This document shows, piece after piece, positions 12,601 through 23,999 of a stretch of 64,000 nt of DNA. Both the position numbers and the translations under genes were made by a program. The notes beneath the pieces are model-generated. The model saw only the letters and a list, made by a program, of their open reading frames with translations, was not told the DNA's origin and made no database searches. Numbering within the stretch: the stretch's first letter is position 1; every line of letters starts with the position of its first letter. Source of the DNA: Channallabes apus (taxonomy: Eukaryota > Chordata > Actinopteri > Siluriformes > Clariidae); the NCBI GenBank assembly GCA_030522415.1, contig CM060126.1:10689352-10753351 (forward strand). The letters run 5' to 3'.

Positions 12601-13003
12601 GTCTAATGTACTGGTAAAAATAGTGCCCATGCTGCTAGTCAGTTCATCTAGATCATCTGCATTTAGGGGTCTAATAAGAAATTGGGACAGATCCGGCAGA
12701 CTACTTGTGAATCTGTCTTTAGTAGTCAGATTCATATTTCTAACAAATTGATAACATGGGGAGACACAGCTAATCTGTTCTACGGGTAGAGTATATATCA
12801 GGAGGTGATGATCTGTGATATTGTCACTTTGAGGTAAGATCTCTATATTAGAGACATCTATACCATGGGATATAATTAAATCTAGTGTATGATTAAAGCG
12901 GTGAGTTGCTCCAATTATATTTCGTTTACCCCCAAAAGAATTTAGTAATATCCTGGCATAGGCTTCAGGCAACCCTGTATAGGATAAGCAGTACAGAATG
13001 AAT
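9690..13003 (+). mobile_element. SINE split by a LINE insertion (halves 9690-9918 and about 12950-13003)
   Basis: The first half of the window's abundant tRNA-derived SINE family runs from the head at about 9690 to ...gtccagggtgtacaccacc...ccctaaaa near 9918. The family's expected continuation (tcctggcataggcttcaggc, then gtataggataagcag and gaatggatgg) appears only at about 12950-13003. Everything between is an L2-like LINE fragment on the opposite strand, so the LINE landed inside a pre-existing SINE. The exact junctions are uncertain by about 10 bp. Confidence 0.75.
9919..12955 (-). mobile_element. L2/CR1-like LINE, 5'-truncated and degenerate
   Basis: On the minus strand the order is endonuclease C-terminus, linker, reverse transcriptase, 3' UTR. 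The frame 12972-12148 shows a endonuclease-like end (LDLIISHGIDVSNIEILPQS, then DNITDHHLLIY) and a linker typical of L2/Jockey-group ORF2 (APWYNSHTRALKRATRNLER, NNPRFLFSTVAHL). Frame 12163-11891 gives the RT entry (LDPIPTRFLKEV, NYRPISNLL). Frame 11497-11201 holds the catalytic YADD box ([12 protein letters not shown]). The frames are separated by stops and shifts, so it is inactive. The 3' UTR (about 9924-11190) opens with a tatagcgcttttaacaatgg motif that recurs near 48490. No ORF1 is seen. Confidence 0.82.
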
Positions 13004-16000
13004 GGATGGCACTGTGTATGTGAGGACAGATACTGTATGTGCAGTTGCGTTTAATGCAATACAATGCAAAGAAATCCATGGTATATATCAGCAATATCAT
13101 TGCGTATAAAGTATATCATGCATTTAACCGAGGGTACATCTTTTGTAATTTTCACTGGTGGACATCATGTACTTTAAAAATTAATTAATGTACAGAAACT
13201 GACTATTTGGGGATTAATACCTTTAAACCTTTGAAACCATTACATAAACATTTCAAGGCAAAAGTCCAAAAGAATGTAAGCATTTTTTGTTTGTTTGTTT
13301 GTTTGTTTAGTTGGTTTGGGTTTTTTCCCTTCTTGTTCAGAGATCACAAACTCAAGATCCAACTATGCCAAAAGGCAAAGCTGCAAAATTGACTGTCCTC
13401 TGGGTGGGATGGATCTCATGCTCTCTTTCCCGTCAATATCAGCAACACTTGCCAACCGCAGGTGTTTGAAAGCTCATGTATGTGAAAGAGGATAGACAGT
13501 GTTTCCTTGTGAGGCAGCATAAGCATCATTTCTAATTTATGCATTTAGTTGGATTCAGAAAGCAGGTGTTAAATCCACCATCCCTTGTTGCTTGTGTGCA
13601 ACTGGGAGACTTCCTGTTGGGTGAGAATTGGTAGTTGACCATAAAATGAAACTAAAGGTACAAAAGTGATGCTGTATCTTGCAGCCGTCTACCAGACAGT
13701 TTTAGAGGAAGATGCGAGACACCATTTATATTTTGGTGAAAAATATATGGTAAAAAATTTGGAATATTTTGGATTTCTGTACAAATCTGTACCAGACTTG
13801 GACATGCATGTTATAAACAACATCAACTTTGATTGTGTTAAAAATACTTTTATGGACTTTGCGTGTTCTGCTTGATGGGTTTCCTCCGCACACTCCGGTT
13901 TCCTCCCACATGTGCCCTACATTTTAGAGCACTTACTTTTACTTGAGTAAAAAAAAAAAGTAAATTTTTACTTGTACCTGTACTGGAGTACATTTTAAAC
14001 AAGTACCTGTACTTTTACTTGAGCCAATAAATGATTTTGAATCAAGAAACATTAATGTTATCATGTATTTCCTCATTTCATTGTTCTTTTTGCAACATTT
14101 TGATTATGGGGCAGTTCACGTTCACTTTGACAAGTTTTAACTTTTTGGGTTTTTTTGTGAGGGGGGGGGGTAGGCGGTGTTATCCCTCTAATTTACGGTT
14201 CTCAACTGCTACTTTGCCTCCTACTGTAGGGCCAGAAATACACACAGTGTGTTCCACTGAGGAGTGCTGCATTAACAAGAGATTGTTAATGTCTTTAATT
14301 CCATTAACAATATCACAGGATAAAAGATAAATCCATAACTACACTTCATAGCATAGTACCTTATTGCAGGAGCTCTCTTAAGGTACTTATTTGGCATACA
14401 GTATGTAGATGTCTGTGCAAGAGGAATGTGCTGGATTGTGATGTTTTTTTGGACACCAGGCAGTCTTCTCAGTAATTGTGTCATCCGCTTGTTTGTGTTT
14501 GTGTATATGTGTGTGTGGGTGGGTTATTCCTGGTCAGAGTGAACTTTCTACAGACTTTATAACTTTACAAAATATGTCTCTTTTTAACCTGAAAAGATTT
14601 CTAATCTTTGTTCCTGCGTTTGAACATTTTCATATTAAGGACTTTTTTTTTCAGCCAAAAAAGAGTAAATTAAGTAATATTATTCTATATTCATCTGATA
14701 TCAGGAATAGAGCACAAACACATTTTAAATAGAAAATTTTTGACTTGTGACCCTGTAATAGTTTTGAAGGAGCTTAAAATGAATCATCTCTTTGGTACTT
14801 CCTAAAAATATATATCAAATATATCAAATATACTGTATCTTGGTGAATGATTAAATGATCAGATAATATACTGATGTTTTTAAAATTGAATTTTCAAAGC
14901 CAACATAACCCAGTGTTAAGCAATAATTAATATTATTAATCTATTAGATTTTGTTACTATATGGAGTTTTTCATATGGCTTAAGGCTTCATCCAAACATC
15001 CCGATATAGTCTGATTTCAGGCTAATGGGTTCTTACATGTTTGTCTAGAGTATTTCTATTATGTAATACTATTTTCAGTAATCATTTACATCTAGGAAAG
15101 AGTTAGCAGAACTCTGAATCAATCCAACCCAACATGCAACTGTTTATTTACACTGCTTTTAGCATACTACTATTCATTAATCATAAACCAGTTATGCCTG
15201 AGGATGATCACTGTGTGTGTGGGATACAACCTTATGTGCTTTTTGTGTTTTTATTTCCTACTGATAAAAAAATAAATCAATAAAGAAAACCAATGTTGCA
15301 TAATATTTGAAGTGATAATAAGTAAAGAATAAGCACAAGTTTTAATAAGATGGTTATTAATTTTCATTTTCACATTATTAGGAGTTTATACTTAATGTTC
15401 TTTCTTAAATTCAAAAAAGTCTAACACTCTTTGTTGTCCTATTTGATGAGCAGTGACACGTTCGGTTGTGTGTATTCTCTTTGCTTCAAGGACTTCAAGG
15501 GCAAACAGGGACAGAAGATAGAAACATTGAGCATGTTCAAACTGTTTGCCTATGGGAAATAATCGATAACCAGAACAAGTGCAATTCCACTCACTTCACT
15601 TACTATATGTTTTAGTAAATAATGTCAAAATAGTTTTGGGTTTTCTATTAAGTGTTAAAGTTTTGTAGGTGTAGTATACTAGGAATTGCAGCTAAACATG
15701 AAGAGACACATAAAACCAAACATGAGGCATGGTCTTACTGGCAGGTCAGTGGGTGACGTGAATGAACTAAATGTGTTCCATGGACTTTTTTCAGTACAAA
15801 AAAAGGACATTTACAAAATTTCCCCAGCAGTCATGGACTTCTGTAATAAGTTGCTCACATTGATGAAACTTAAACTGGTAAAGGATGGAGTTAATGATTC
15901 AAATTGAGTTTTTCATATTGCTTTAAATGTTTTTTCATAATCGTCAACATTTTTTGTAATTAAAAAGGTTTTGTGTGCACAAACCATGGCACTTTGTTCT

Positions 16001-16074
16001 TGTTTCAGTGTGCTGCCAGAGTGACTCACTACAAAAAAATATCACATGACACTACATAACATGAATTTGCGATT
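13004..16074. other. Gene-free spacer with short repeat scraps
   Basis: No splice-bounded exon is visible. It contains a GTTT run near 13290-13308, a SINE scrap at about 13880-13920 (gggtttcctccgcacactcc), a repeated acttttacttgagtaca-type fragment at about 13925-14025 probably from a transposon end, and a G run near 14161-14170. The open frame at 15686-15907 has no domain or splice support and I do not call it a gene. Confidence 0.5.
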
Positions 16075-16287
16075 ATATTACATTACATTTAGGCATTTGG
16101 AAGACGCTCTTATCCAGAGCGACTTACAATTATTTTATTTTTTTTTAAATCTCATTACACATCTGAGCAGTTGAAGGTTAAGGGCCTTGCTCAAGGGCCC
16201 AACAGTGGCAACTTGGTGGTTGTGTGGTTTGAACCTGGGATCTTCCGAACCATAGTCCAATGGCTTAACCACTGAGCTACCCCTGGC
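16075..16287 (-). mobile_element. tRNA-derived SINE of a second family
   Basis: On the minus strand the element starts with a tRNA-like head (GGGGTAGCTCAGTGGTTAAG as A box, CCAGGTTCAAACC as B box). The body contains gggcccttgagcaaggccct and the conserved gtcgctctggataagagcg block, and the tail is built from repeated taatg/aaatg units. This core is common in teleost genomes as an interspersed repeat. It lies about 660 bp upstream of the apoa5 promoter. It differs from both the tRNA-Gly SINE and the abundant 340-bp SINE family. Confidence 0.8.
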
Positions 16288-16948
16288 TCAGTTTATGATT
16301 GCTTTTTATGATTTTTTAAAAATACTGTTGATCTTATAAAAAATGTTGACACAAAATACACAAACACAACTACAGGCTGGTTATTCAGTGTGACAAAACT
16401 GTAAGCACATGGATTTACAGTATTGTACAAAATTCATACACAATTCACACTGATATAACCAAAACAATTTTGAATAAATACATTGACATTTGTGTCTTTT
16501 AACACTCTTGTGACTCAGGAACCATGAACAAAATGTTCTCATTTTTATTCAATATATTTTGTTTTTAAAACTTCTTCAGTATTTCAGAAAAACTAAATGA
16601 AAAAATTACACAGGGTTTTTTTTTTAACTGCCAGGCACTCAGATTTATGGTCAATCCTTTAACCTATATTTAGTTAGACATACATGTTTACCACCCTGAA
16701 CCAGCATTTAAACCACATCAGGTAGTAAAATGATCAGAAGCAGCTTTGACCTAACCTCATCTGTAGTGCGTCATTCCCGACCTTGCTATGACGGCACCAG
16801 GATTACTTTGAAGAAGAGTTGACAGGAATGTTTCAGCTATGAATCAGCCAATCACAGGGAGCAGTACCACTTCTAGTGGTGCTTTGACCCTCCACGTGGT
16901 ATCTGTTGACACAGGCAATGTGCAGGAAGTTCTCTGATAAGAGATTGG

Positions 16949-16996
16949 TTTAAAAGACCAGTTTGAGAAGTGTACCTTACAGACCCTGACTGCAAG
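16949..16996 (+). promoter_or_regulatory. Probable apoa5 TATA box and first noncoding exon
   Basis: A TATA-like TTTAAAAG lies at 16949-16956. About 30 bp downstream comes a short noncoding stretch that ends in a good donor (gcaag|gtaaga, GT at 16997-16998). The matching acceptor is ttcag at 17099-17103, followed by the exon carrying the apoa5 start codon. A GATA-type motif (ctgataag) sits just upstream at about 16933-16940. Inferred from position and consensus only. Confidence 0.55.
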
Positions 16997-17138
16997 GTAA
17001 GAGCTGAACGCATTACATTCATGATATTCTGACTTATTCTGACTCTAGGCCATGATGTCTAGAAGCTCCGTATGATGTCTAACTTGTCTCTACTACATTT
17101 CAGAGTGGACACAAAAGTTTTCTTTGAAGGAAAAAAAC

Positions 17139-18278
17139 ATGCTTCTATATGTGATCTTTGCTATGACACTGGGAGCCACAACAGGTTTGTATCCTTTGGT
17201 ATCGTCAGTATTCAGCATTCCTCATGAAACACATGAATCTGTCTTCACAGATTCAAAATTAAGCTCACACATTTGTGCTTTGTCTACCATATAGCATTTC
17301 CTGTCAATCAAGGTTCTGCCAGTCAAGAAGGATTTTGGAGTCTCCAGGATGAGAGTACAAACCTAGCCATTAATAAAAAAGATGTCACCAAGCAATTTGA
17401 GTGAGTTTTTTTTTTAGAGTGCTTCATATTGATTATTAATGATAAACTGAAGAATGGGTATAAAAACAACAAATCAATTCATATGTTGCAGTGGAATGTG
17501 GAAGAACCATGTGGTGAGCAGTGACCTTTACTCCAAAGATTCCCTAAACACTATGGCAGCTGATCTCAGACACAAACTGAGCCAGGAGTCAGACCGTCTA
17601 CGAGCTCGCTTAAAACAGGAACTTATGGATCTCCGTCAGAGACTTTCTCCCTACCCCAGCCACCCCCATGACACCTCAACTAATGTCCAGGAACTTCTGT
17701 CTCCATTTACCAAGGGCCTCCAGATGGCTCTTGAATCCAACACGCAACAACTCTGCAGTAATCTCACAATGACAATCCAAAGGGTTCGTTCCGCTGGACC
17801 TTTACTATACCAAGAGGAAAACGAGAAGATTAATCAAGCTATGGACGAGAATCATAAGAGAAGAATCACTGCCTTTGAGGACTTTAAAACTAAGGCTTTT
17901 GAGGCAATCGAGGAGGAAAAAGACAGCAGTAGGAAGGATCTTTGGGAGGAGGTGACCGCCAGACTGGGCCAAGAGATCTGTTCATTCAGTTTGGAAGTAC
18001 AGGGGAAGATGGCAGCACTGAAAGTCACACTAACAACACTCCTCACATCGTCAGAACCCTTAGAAGATGAAATGGTTTCCAAAGTGGACCAGTTCTGTGA
18101 GGGCTCCTCATCGCAAAATCATAAATTTATTGCTGATTTAGTGCAGCAAATATCTATGCTTGAGGAAAAGCAGAGTATGGGTGAGCCATCAAGTCATGTC
18201 AACATAGATTCCATACAAGAGGATTTCTCGACCAGACTAAACGCCTTACTCCAGGACATTGTACACACTATCAACTAG
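17139..18278 (+). CDS. apoa5: Apolipoprotein A-V-like
   Basis: Coding exons are 17139-17184, 17313-17400 and 17492-18278, giving 306 aa. The protein starts with a signal peptide (MLLYVIFAMTLGATTG), followed by the N-terminal GFW motif (ASQEGFWSLQDES) that resembles the KGFWDYF start of mature mammalian APOA5. It then has long amphipathic helices of the exchangeable apolipoprotein type (ESDRLRARLKQELMDLRQRL) and an APOA5-like C-terminus (FSTRLNALLQDIVHTIN). APOA5 is a liver-secreted regulator of plasma triglyceride. At 306 aa it is shorter than human APOA5 (366 aa). The basic heparin-binding stretch of mammals is not obvious. An in-frame alternative acceptor at 17293-17294 would add 18 nt. Another apolipoprotein of the A-I/A-IV/E family is the main alternative. 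Confidence 0.78.
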
Positions 18279-18418
18279 CGCAATGCCTCTTCCCCTCCAG
18301 TAACATTAGAATGAGCTCTTTAATGTAAATAGTGAGAACATGAAACTGTACAGTGTGAATTATTGTATTTTTATAGAAGTATGTCTCGTAAAATGTCTAG
18401 TTAAGACACAATTTTTTA

Positions 18419-18428
18419 AATAAATAAA
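18419..18428 (+). terminator. apoa5 polyadenylation signal
   Basis: Two overlapping AATAAA hexamers (18419-18424 and 18423-18428) lie about 140 bp after the apoa5 stop codon. This fits a short 3' UTR ending about 600 bp before the opposing 3' end of the ZPLD1-like gene. Confidence 0.75.
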
Positions 18429-19028
18429 AGAAGAATGTAGTGTCTGTTTGTCTTCTTTACAAACAGTCCAATGCAAGAAAACACAAATGAACCTTTTTTT
18501 AAATGCAGTTTATTGAACTTTGCATAATCAATATCTAAAATGTTCTAATTATTATTTGTTGTCTTCTAAAGTAAAATTAACAAAATTTGTATAAGTATAT
18601 AAAATGTACTGTAATTCATTAATTGTAGGATTGGGAAAGCATACAAATCAATACACTCTGACTAAATAGTAGTTTGCCACAATTATTTCTAGGGTGAAAT
18701 ACAGTAGACACAGTGTAAACCCCTCAAGATAAGATTATCGAAAAATTATGTGGCACATCTCCAAATGAATTGTAAGTGCAATAATAAACACTTTTATTCT
18801 TATAAAGCAGTATATAAATTCTTCAAATTATACACAAAATGTTGTATTTACAGATTGGGATGATTTAAAAATACTTTTTTATAATCAAGGTATTAGTTAG
18901 ATGTTAGATGTTCTTGTGATGCACAATAAGATGCTACAGACATACTAAGCTGTCTTAGAAGATCAGATCTTGTTGCTTGATGACTGGCTGGCTCTGCTGG
19001 CTCTTTTCTTTATAAACAGGTCACCAAC

Positions 19029-22000
19029 CTACCAGACTTTCTTCATTACAAACCATCCAGCCAGAACAAGTAGCAATACACCAGCAGTAGCAAAAATAGC
19101 CCCTACCACCACCCCAGCAATGTTATCCTGGCTTCTGTTGGACAATCCTGGGCCTCCTGCTGAAGTAATAAGTCAAATTTTATTTATATAACACATTAAA
19201 ATGACTTTCATTAACTAAGGAGTTGTACAGGTGGAGCCTAAAGTGTAAGATAGCTTAAGGCTAAAGCTTATAAATAAAATAAAATCACAACAATAATGAT
19301 TTTAATTAAAATAAATGAAGAGTAAGTGTTATACCGTAATATTACAGTGAGGGAAAATAAATATTCATACGCTTTCATTTTTTATATTTAATATACATCC
19401 AGAGCATATACTGTATCAATTTATATAAACAAATACATGAACAGTTTGATGGCAAAATAAGAATTTTTGGCAATTAAAAAAAATAGCAGTTTTATGTTTT
19501 GTTTTGTTTTGTTTTTGCAAAAGCAAAAAGTATTACAAGTTGTTACAAAAACTTTTAAGAAGAAAAAATGGCAAAATTATTTATGAGATTTGTTTTGATT
19601 ATGTCACTATGAATTATGGATGATTTTGCAAAACAGTATCAACTCCTACTATTACAGTTTTGTTCCGATGAATAAATCAGCCTATAATTTTGTGGCAGTG
19701 TAAATATGCGATGTAGTGTTAATAATAGCGTCTGTTGAAACTTATTTAAAAACATAGCGGTTGATTTTTGTTGCACACAAAGCCTTTTTGATTACAAAGT
19801 TTGTTATAGATTATGAGAAAAATTATAAACAATATTAAATTATTTAGTTTACAATGCATTGTTATTCTTGTTCTCTGACCCGTTTCAGTTTCACTTCGGT
19901 TTTTGATGAGAACGCCTTTTTATAGTACAGGGATGTCCTATATAATCAGACATCAACGTCGTAGAATATGTTGTCCCAAAAGTTTATAATAGGGTCCAAA
20001 TAGAGGACACCGGCTGATCAACTCCATGCCACATTGCTGCATTAATAACAATAATTTGTCAAAATTAATAGTCTGAAAATGGGATTTATCACATTTTTCT
20101 GTCAAACCTTCTCTCTGTCATATTTAATATGGTTGATCTGGCCACCCAGCTACTGTATTTAGCCCTAACTTCTTTGAGAGTAGCTTCTCATTTCTGAAAC
20201 AACCATGTCAGACCAAGACATTTCCTGTGGTCATGGCAAAGATACAGTTACTCTGTTTCAGAAGAGTCAAATTATTGTCCTGCTTCAAGAAAAGAAAACA
20301 ACTAAGGAGATCACTGAGAATGCCGGGACAAGAACTGAAAACCACTTATTAAAATCTGGAGGGATAGTGGTGACCCATCATCTTCGAGGACAAAATGTGG
20401 TCAGGGAAAAGATTAATCATCATGTGCGGCAATCACTTAAATGGTTGGTGAAATCTAACTGTAAAAAAACTGCATAAAAATTTCTGGTTATGTTTATTAG
20501 TAAATGTTGGAGCATTTCCATGCTGTGCAGGCTTATCGAAACAAATAGCTCTAATTTGCTAGGGAGCATAAAGAATGGACTTTGGAACATTGGAAAAAAG
20601 GTGATGTGGTCTAATGAGTCCAGATTTACCTTCCTCCCAGAGTGATGGGATCATCAAGGTAAGAAGAGCAGTGGATTAATTGAGGCACCCATCATGCCTA
20701 GTGCCTACTGTACAAGCCTGTTGGGCAGTGTTATGATCTGGGGTTGCTTTTTTTGGTCAGGTCTTGGTTCAGCAACATTATGTACCCACAAAAAATAGGT
20801 CAACTGATGACCTGAATATAATAAATGACCAGGTTTTTTCTATTAATGGATTTAATATTCCTGATGGCACACAGGCTTATTCCAAGATGACAATGGTATT
20901 ATTCATCAGGCTCAAATTGTGAAAGAGTGATTCAGCTCGCATGGGACATCATTTTCAAACATGCATTGGCCACCACAAGGTCCAGTTCTTAACCCTATTT
21001 AAAATCTTAAGATGTGAGGGGGGAAGCCTTTACACAGTGGTCCAAATCTCCCATAATAAATACTCCCATAATCATCACTGGCAATTAATGTGACTGTGGA
21101 CAGAAATAAATGGTGTGATATTGCACGAGCTTATCAAAATCATGCCACAGCAAATCAGAGTCAGGAAAAAAGCAAAAAAGTCAAGAACACTTCTGGGGAG
21201 TTCCGTGTGTCATTGTCAAAGTCTACCGTCAAGAGATGACTTCATGAAGTAAGTGCAGATGCTTCACAGCAAGGTGCAAATCACTGGTAACGCTCAACAA
21301 CTGAAAAGCCTAATTAGACAGATTCTTCGGACTGATGAAATCCAAATTAACCAGAATGATGGGAAAAGAAGAATATATATATGCAGTATAAGAAACGGCT
21401 CATGATCCAAAGCATACCACATCATCTGTCAAACGTGGTGGAGGCAGTGTTATATCACAAGCATGAATGGGTGCCAATGGAACTACATCACTGGTGTTAG
21501 ATCATTGTTGACCTGACTGTTCATAAAAGTATCAGGATGGTTTCTTAATTTAATTTCTTAGTTTCTAAATGTAATTTCTTTAATTCCTTTAATTAAAGCT
21601 GAAAGTTTGACTTCACTAACATCTTGAGTGCTTTATTTCAAATTCAATGGGGTAGTACACGCATACACACTGTATGTGATAGTATGTTTTTACGAAGGGT
21701 TTACATAAAAATAAATCAAGTCCTAAATACAGATTGCACCTGGTGTAGTTTACATCCTCACACAGATGTGTCTATACAAGACTTTGCAAAGACAATTGAA
21801 AAGAATCACCGAATGACCTGAAACCAGCAGGAGCATCTGTTACAAAATGAACAAGAAGTATGAATGTATGTACTAGAAGTAAATTAAATTAAATGTTTCC
21901 AAATACTTATTTCCCATCACTGTAAATGGCAATCAGTTGTAAAGCATTGGAAATCCACATAAAACATCAAACATAAAATCACATGCACATTCTTAACATC

Positions 22001-23996
22001 AACTTAAGAACTTCTTACCATACGCAGAAGCAGTTGGTTCAGGAGCTGAAAAAGCAAAGGGTTTCGAGATCCTTTTCAATGATAGACATACATAGGTATT
22101 TTGCATAAACTAAATAAATGCATTGTGCTTATATCCTATTGTGGAGCTTATACACTTACTTTGGACAGCTGAATAAAGTGGCCCCGTTGTCAAGGTAGCT
22201 GTGTTCAGTTGTCCAGACTGAACCCTCACAGATCTCTTTCTTCTACCATTGCAAGACTGCACAAACAGTACACAATTTCTTGTAAATTACATTTGTATTT
22301 GCTGTGATTCAAAAAAAGAACCAAATGAAACTCTTACATTGATAATGTTCTGGCATGCGTCAGGCTCACAGAGTCTCAGTATGCAATGAATGTAGATGGT
22401 GGACCTGTCTAGGTTGCGATGCTCCGCAAAACGAAATGTCTCAAAGGAGAACCTGCTACTTTTAGCAACCCCATTGCTCAGGACTGTAGTCCGAGGGTCA
22501 GTATTACACCTGTGGAGAAACAGCCCTGCCTCTTTATGCAAGAATAAGAGCAAATTAAGCAGAATGTAATAAAGAGTAAAAGGACGAAGATGGACATCTG
22601 AAAAGCTGTATTTCTCACACAGAGAAAAAATCGAATTGCGAACTGTTGTTGGAGTTATAAGACGATGGAGTTGCAAAGCAGTGGTCCAAGAAGAGATTAA
22701 AGCTATAACAAATAAAACACAAATAAAAAGTTAATTCATTTAATTTTTTTTTTAACATTTGCAATTAATAAAAATGTGTTCTTACGTTCCAGAAAGATTA
22801 ACTGCTTTCACGTCTACGTAGACACGAGTTCGCAGTTGTAGTCCAGTAGGTGGGATCACCAATGGATAGGAAAGGGTAGAATCCTACAAACACATCAGGT
22901 TATGGAATCAAAATTTAAAATATCTTTTAAACATGTTAAAATGAAGCTGGTAAAGGGTCTCACGTTGTAAACGCTCATGCTGAGGGTATCAGTAAAGCTT
23001 CCATTTTTGTCATTAGTCGCTACTGATACCGATGATCTGGAAATGGAAAATAATGCTCTTTTTAGGTCTTGATGTTTTTAACAGGGCACACAAATGGTTT
23101 TATGCAGGGTTTATTCAGTATGCTCTCTTTAAAGGTTGCGTATGTAAGACAAGTGACAATTGAGTAACTTAAATTGAGTCATTTAATAAATAAGGTGAAA
23201 TAGACAGGGATGGGTTTGAAACTTACGCCACTATCTTGGTGTTGTTGATGAGGTACTCGAGAGGGTAACGGCAGGTAAAGTGATAGTAGAGGTCTGTGGA
23301 ATAGCTGACAACACCTGCCGAGGAGGTTGGGGTGTCAATGTAACTGGTGATGACGACTGACTGGATGGTGGAGAAATGGCTGAAAGGTCCAGACGGGCTG
23401 GGAATCTCGTCTACAATCTGTGCGCATGACAAATAACACAGTGGCCATTGATATATATTTTTTCCCAGGCCATATTAATAGTATTTCGTTTTCATATCTA
23501 CACATGTTTACACATGATTATTTCCCTACATGCTTTTACATACAGATGGTGATACCAAAACCATTGTTAAGCAAAATAGGAATGCATTGTTCTCACCTGA
23601 AGTGACTGCCGGCACAGGTTGCCCCGAGTGTCGTTGACCGGTAGTTGATACCGGATGACAGGAGGATTCACGCTGGTGTCTATAGTGCCCATGCACTGGC
23701 TATTATTATGCATGCCATTTAGTGCCAGGCCGGTTGGGTCAAAACCAGCCCACTGTGCTGTGCATAGGTTAACCTCCAGTTTGATAATGTTGACTCCACA
23801 GTCCACATTCAGGTCATCATTATCTGATGAAACAGGCAGAAAATTTATATCTGCTAACATGAGAGAAATGGAAAAAGGTCAGCACGCAATTTTGGGACTC
23901 ACTTGGCACTCTCTCATAAAGCGAGGAGCAGTTGTAGAGCGCGAGTACTGGTTGGAGGGCCAGGGTCAGCACTGTGACAACCAGCAAACACGGCAT
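19029..23996 (-). CDS. zpld1: ZPLD1-like zona pellucida-domain membrane protein
   Basis: Ten coding exons (minus, 5' to 3'): 23903-23996, 23597-23823, 23227-23417, 22964-23036, 22786-22883, 22619-22702, 22338-22509, 22160-22256, 22019-22045, 19029-19156. All are in frame, giving 396 aa (human ZPLD1 415 aa). Features in order: signal peptide (MPCLLVVTVLTLALQPVLA); ZP domain at about 34-313 with paired cysteines and family signatures (VDCGVNIIKLEVNLC, CRYPLEYLINNTKI, SSRFSFETFRF, IHCILRLCEPDAC); a furin-type site RRKR at about 318-321; a C-terminal membrane anchor at about 367-391. ZP domains polymerise extracellular matrix filaments after furin release; ZPLD1 relatives act in inner-ear and epithelial matrices. 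Whether this is the direct ZPLD1 orthologue or a paralogue is uncertain. Just upstream of the ATG is an acceptor, so a noncoding first exon is likely. The last intron holds a Tc1 composite. Confidence 0.85.
19345..21922 (+). mobile_element. Composite Tc1-like element with terminal inverted repeats
   Basis: The left end cagtgagggaaaataaatat (19345) pairs with the inverse of the right end atacttatttcccatcactg (ending 21922). Both ends are flanked by the TA duplication expected for Tc1/mariner. Inside are two separate decayed transposase regions. One at 20205-21010 has SQIIVLLQEKK in its helix-turn-helix part, then VWSNESRFTF (first catalytic Asp changed to Asn), FQDDNGIIHQAQIVKE and VLNPI. A second at 21081-21600 has IPHHLSNVVEAVLY-like text. 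A length of 2578 bp is long for one Tc1 (about 1.6 kb), so two elements are probably nested or fused. It sits in the last intron of the ZPLD1-like gene. Confidence 0.75.
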
Positions 23997-23999
23997 CCT

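Noticed and set aside
15686..15907. 73-codon plus-strand open frame
   Set aside because: No homology recognised, no splice sites or promoter, length within chance for this composition.
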